Source of the DNA: CAIWCD01 sp043782365
GTDB taxonomy: Bacteria > Myxococcota > Myxococcia > Myxococcales > 40CM-4-68-19
Assembly (NCBI GenBank): GCA_043782365.1
Contig: JAYWAO010000245.1
Span: forward strand, 1 to 14,656
Length of the DNA stretch: 14,656 nucleotides
Reading direction: 5' to 3'
Made by a program: the position numbers and the translations under genes. Numbering within the stretch: the stretch's first letter is position 1; each line of letters starts with the position of its first letter. A model generated the notes under the pieces. That model was not told the DNA's origin and did not search any database. It saw only the letters and a program-made list of their open reading frames with translations. This document shows positions 14,275 to 14,656 of this stretch, in pieces.

Positions 14275-14280
14275 AGAGTA
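14275..14280 (-). promoter_or_regulatory. Putative -10 element (TACTCT) upstream of the WecA-like gene
   Basis: TACTCT on the minus strand lies 9 bases before ATG 14265, in the 50-base gap after the glycosyltransferase stop. It fits TANNNT, but the spacing is a little long and no -35 is visible. There is no convincing Shine-Dalgarno; a GGGG run is the only candidate. The gap also contains a CCCCGGGG palindrome. Weak call. Confidence 0.25.
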
Positions 14281-14315
14281 CCGCGACCCCGGGGGGAGCG
14301 CGCGAAAGAGGCCGC

Positions 14316-14656
14316 CTACCGCCCCATCGCCACCAGCGGCTCGAGGACCTCCTCCAGGTAGCGCCGCGCCAGCGCCGGACGCGAATAGTATTTCTCGACG
14401 TGCGCCCGCCCGGAGAGCCCCATCGCCACAAGCCTGCCCGGAGCGCGCGCGAGCGCCTCCAGCGCGGCCGCGAGCGCCGGCGCGTCCTCGGGCGGCGAGA
14501 AGAGCCCGGCCCCCGCCGCCTCTAGGATGCGCCGCGATTCGCCCTGCACGGTGGAGAGGATGGCCCGGCCCGCGCCCATGCACTCGAAGATCTTCGAGGG
14601 GATCACCGCGCGGAAGAGCGGGGCGTCCTTGAGCATCACCAGGCAGACGTCGCTCG
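14316..14656 (-). CDS. Family 4 glycosyltransferase, C-terminal part (runs off the right edge)
   Basis: Only the last 112 or so residues are in the window; the gene continues beyond 14656. The visible sequence is the end of the donor-binding domain of a GT-B glycosyltransferase (group 1, GT4). SDVCLVMLKDAPLFRAVIPS and then KIFECMGAGRAIL carry the typical nucleotide-sugar-binding segment with its Glu, and GESRRILEAAGAGLF follows, with a second conserved Glu. Then comes the usual PEDAPALAAALEALARAP helix and a closing helix near KYYSRPALARRYLEEVLEPL. The ATG at 14636 is inside this motif and is not the start. It probably transfers a sugar to the lipid-linked glycan primed by the WecA-like enzyme 50 bases downstream. 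Donor and acceptor unknown. Confidence 0.9.
   Translation of the reverse strand, partial: SDVCLVMLKDAPLFRAVIPSKIFECMGAGRAILSTVQGESRRILEAAGAGLFSPPEDAPALAAALEALARAPGRLVAMGLSGRAHVEKYYSRPALARRYLEEVLEPLVAMGR

Noticed and set aside
12766..14361. 531-codon plus-strand open frame opposite the WecA-like gene
   Set aside because: Gln/Arg/His/Glu-rich shadow; the minus strand encodes membrane segments and intact family motifs.

Overview
The window is a GC-rich chromosomal stretch, apparently well above 65% GC with strong G/C preference at third codon positions and frequent GTG starts. An MglA-type small GTPase, a long Lon protease and a PocR-domain histidine kinase together suggest a member of the Myxococcota (deltaproteobacterial myxobacteria or relatives). 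That assignment is inferred from gene content; there is no rRNA or other marker here.

Layout. Positions 1-472 are mostly non-coding, with a possible remnant of a reading frame. A plus-strand block follows: lon (473-2905), an MglA-like GTPase (2927-3685), a soluble PocR-domain histidine kinase (3687-5105) and thiL (5159-6292). The first three are packed with gaps of 21 and 1 bases and look like one transcription unit. The GTPase and kinase are almost certainly made together and are the best candidate for a less-described signalling module. At 6293-6563 the plus-strand block meets a minus-strand block. This junction holds a coding-like, apparently frameshifted minus-strand remnant just downstream of recQ.

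The rest of the window is on the minus strand. In transcription order it holds the C-terminal end of a family 4 glycosyltransferase (runs off the right edge), a WecA/TagO-like polyprenyl-phosphate sugar-phosphate transferase with an unusual GAF-like C-terminal domain, a SAM methyltransferase, an AsnB-type glutamine amidotransferase/asparagine synthetase, a second SAM methyltransferase, radC and recQ. The first five look like the end of a surface polysaccharide locus: lipid-carrier priming, sugar transfer, and possible amidation and methylation. RadC and RecQ are DNA-maintenance genes lying downstream in the same orientation.

Regulatory observations. Three starts lacking a good Shine-Dalgarno (lon, asnB, the WecA-like gene) have a TANNNT element 6-9 bases upstream, which fits leaderless transcription. 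A nested hairpin lies between the second methyltransferase and radC. No tRNA, rRNA, CRISPR, insertion sequence or prophage gene was seen.
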